NCBI GenBank assembly: GCA_947044365.1
Contig: OX345636.1
Location: forward strand, 28,004,466 to 28,068,465
DNA: 64,000 nt
Origin: Petrosia ficiformis
Taxonomy: Eukaryota; Porifera; Demospongiae; Haplosclerida; Petrosiidae
Direction of reading: 5' to 3'
A program made the translations under genes and the position numbers. This document shows, in pieces, positions 63,796 through 64,000 of the stretch. The notes under the pieces were generated by a model. It made no database searches and had not been told where the DNA came from. It worked only from the letters and a program-made list of their open reading frames with translations. How positions within the stretch are numbered: position 1 is the stretch's first letter; each line of letters begins with the position of its first letter.

Positions 63796-64000
63796 ATATA
63801 TATATATATATACATACATGTATATAATTATAATATTGATTGTTAACTGTCATAATTATTTGAATAATGAATTCGTTTCAGTATTAGATCGTACTAATCA
63901 CTGTATTAATTTTTTCCGGTATTAAAACATTCATTAGTTGTGACTAGCTATATGAATGACATTTTCGTTTGTACTGCATGTATACCAAAATGGCCATTGA

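Noticed and set aside
1..64000. tRNA, rRNA genes and CRISPR arrays
   Set aside because: No cloverleaf with A and B boxes, no rRNA-like block and no regularly spaced direct repeats with unique spacers noticed by eye; the tandem arrays here lack spacers.

Overview
The window is eukaryotic, AT-rich and dominated by transposable elements. It has GT-AG introns, TATA boxes, no operons and long intergenic stretches. The mixture of hAT, Tc1/mariner, pogo, piggyBac, CACTA, an rve/DDE integrase-like transposon, a Helitron, an APE-type LINE and Ty3/gypsy pieces, together with 2A peptides, a BEN-domain gene and a HECT-like pseudogene, suggests a basal or marine invertebrate. A sponge is my best guess, but the sequence does not fix the species.

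Layout. 1-10.1 kb: a 214-bp satellite, a hammerhead-ribozyme motif, a piggyBac-type MITE with another MITE nested in it, a nearly complete LINE on the minus strand (PHD finger, 2A peptide, AP-endonuclease, RT), a family of long nested palindromes, a minisatellite and an orphan 2A leader. 10.9-17.4 kb: a decayed PD-(D/E)XK-like gene, an integrase-like DDE transposon interrupted by a MITE, a second hammerhead motif in the opposite orientation, and hAT debris. 17.9-21.4 kb: an apparently intact Tc1/mariner element whose terminal inverted repeats enclose both a DD34E transposase and an intact, spliced BEN-domain gene. 21.7-27.8 kb: hAT and pogo remains plus a small TATA-driven gene with a cysteine-rich motif. 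28.0-33.8 kb: an uninterrupted Helitron Rep/helicase of about 1,913 residues. 34.6-34.9 kb: a second small TATA-driven gene (proline-rich, basic). 35.6-46.4 kb: hAT and gypsy pseudogenes and two MITEs with CAGTGGAACC ends, one of which carries a HIRAN-like fragment. 46.6-64 kb: a coiled-coil ORF, a hAT deletion derivative with a perfect 8-bp target duplication, a HECT-like pseudogene, the second rve-type transposase, a CACTA pseudogene, DDE and hAT relics, another TA-flanked MITE, and a second copy of the palindrome cassette seen near 8 kb.

Four protein-coding units look intact: the BEN gene, the Tc1 transposase, the Helitron protein, and the small TATA-box genes as a group. Almost everything else is broken by frameshifts, stops, deletions or nested insertions. 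The most interesting unit is the two-gene Tc1/mariner element. Next come the paired hammerhead motifs, the 2A signal-anchor leaders, and the recurring palindrome cassette with a conserved microexon-like core.
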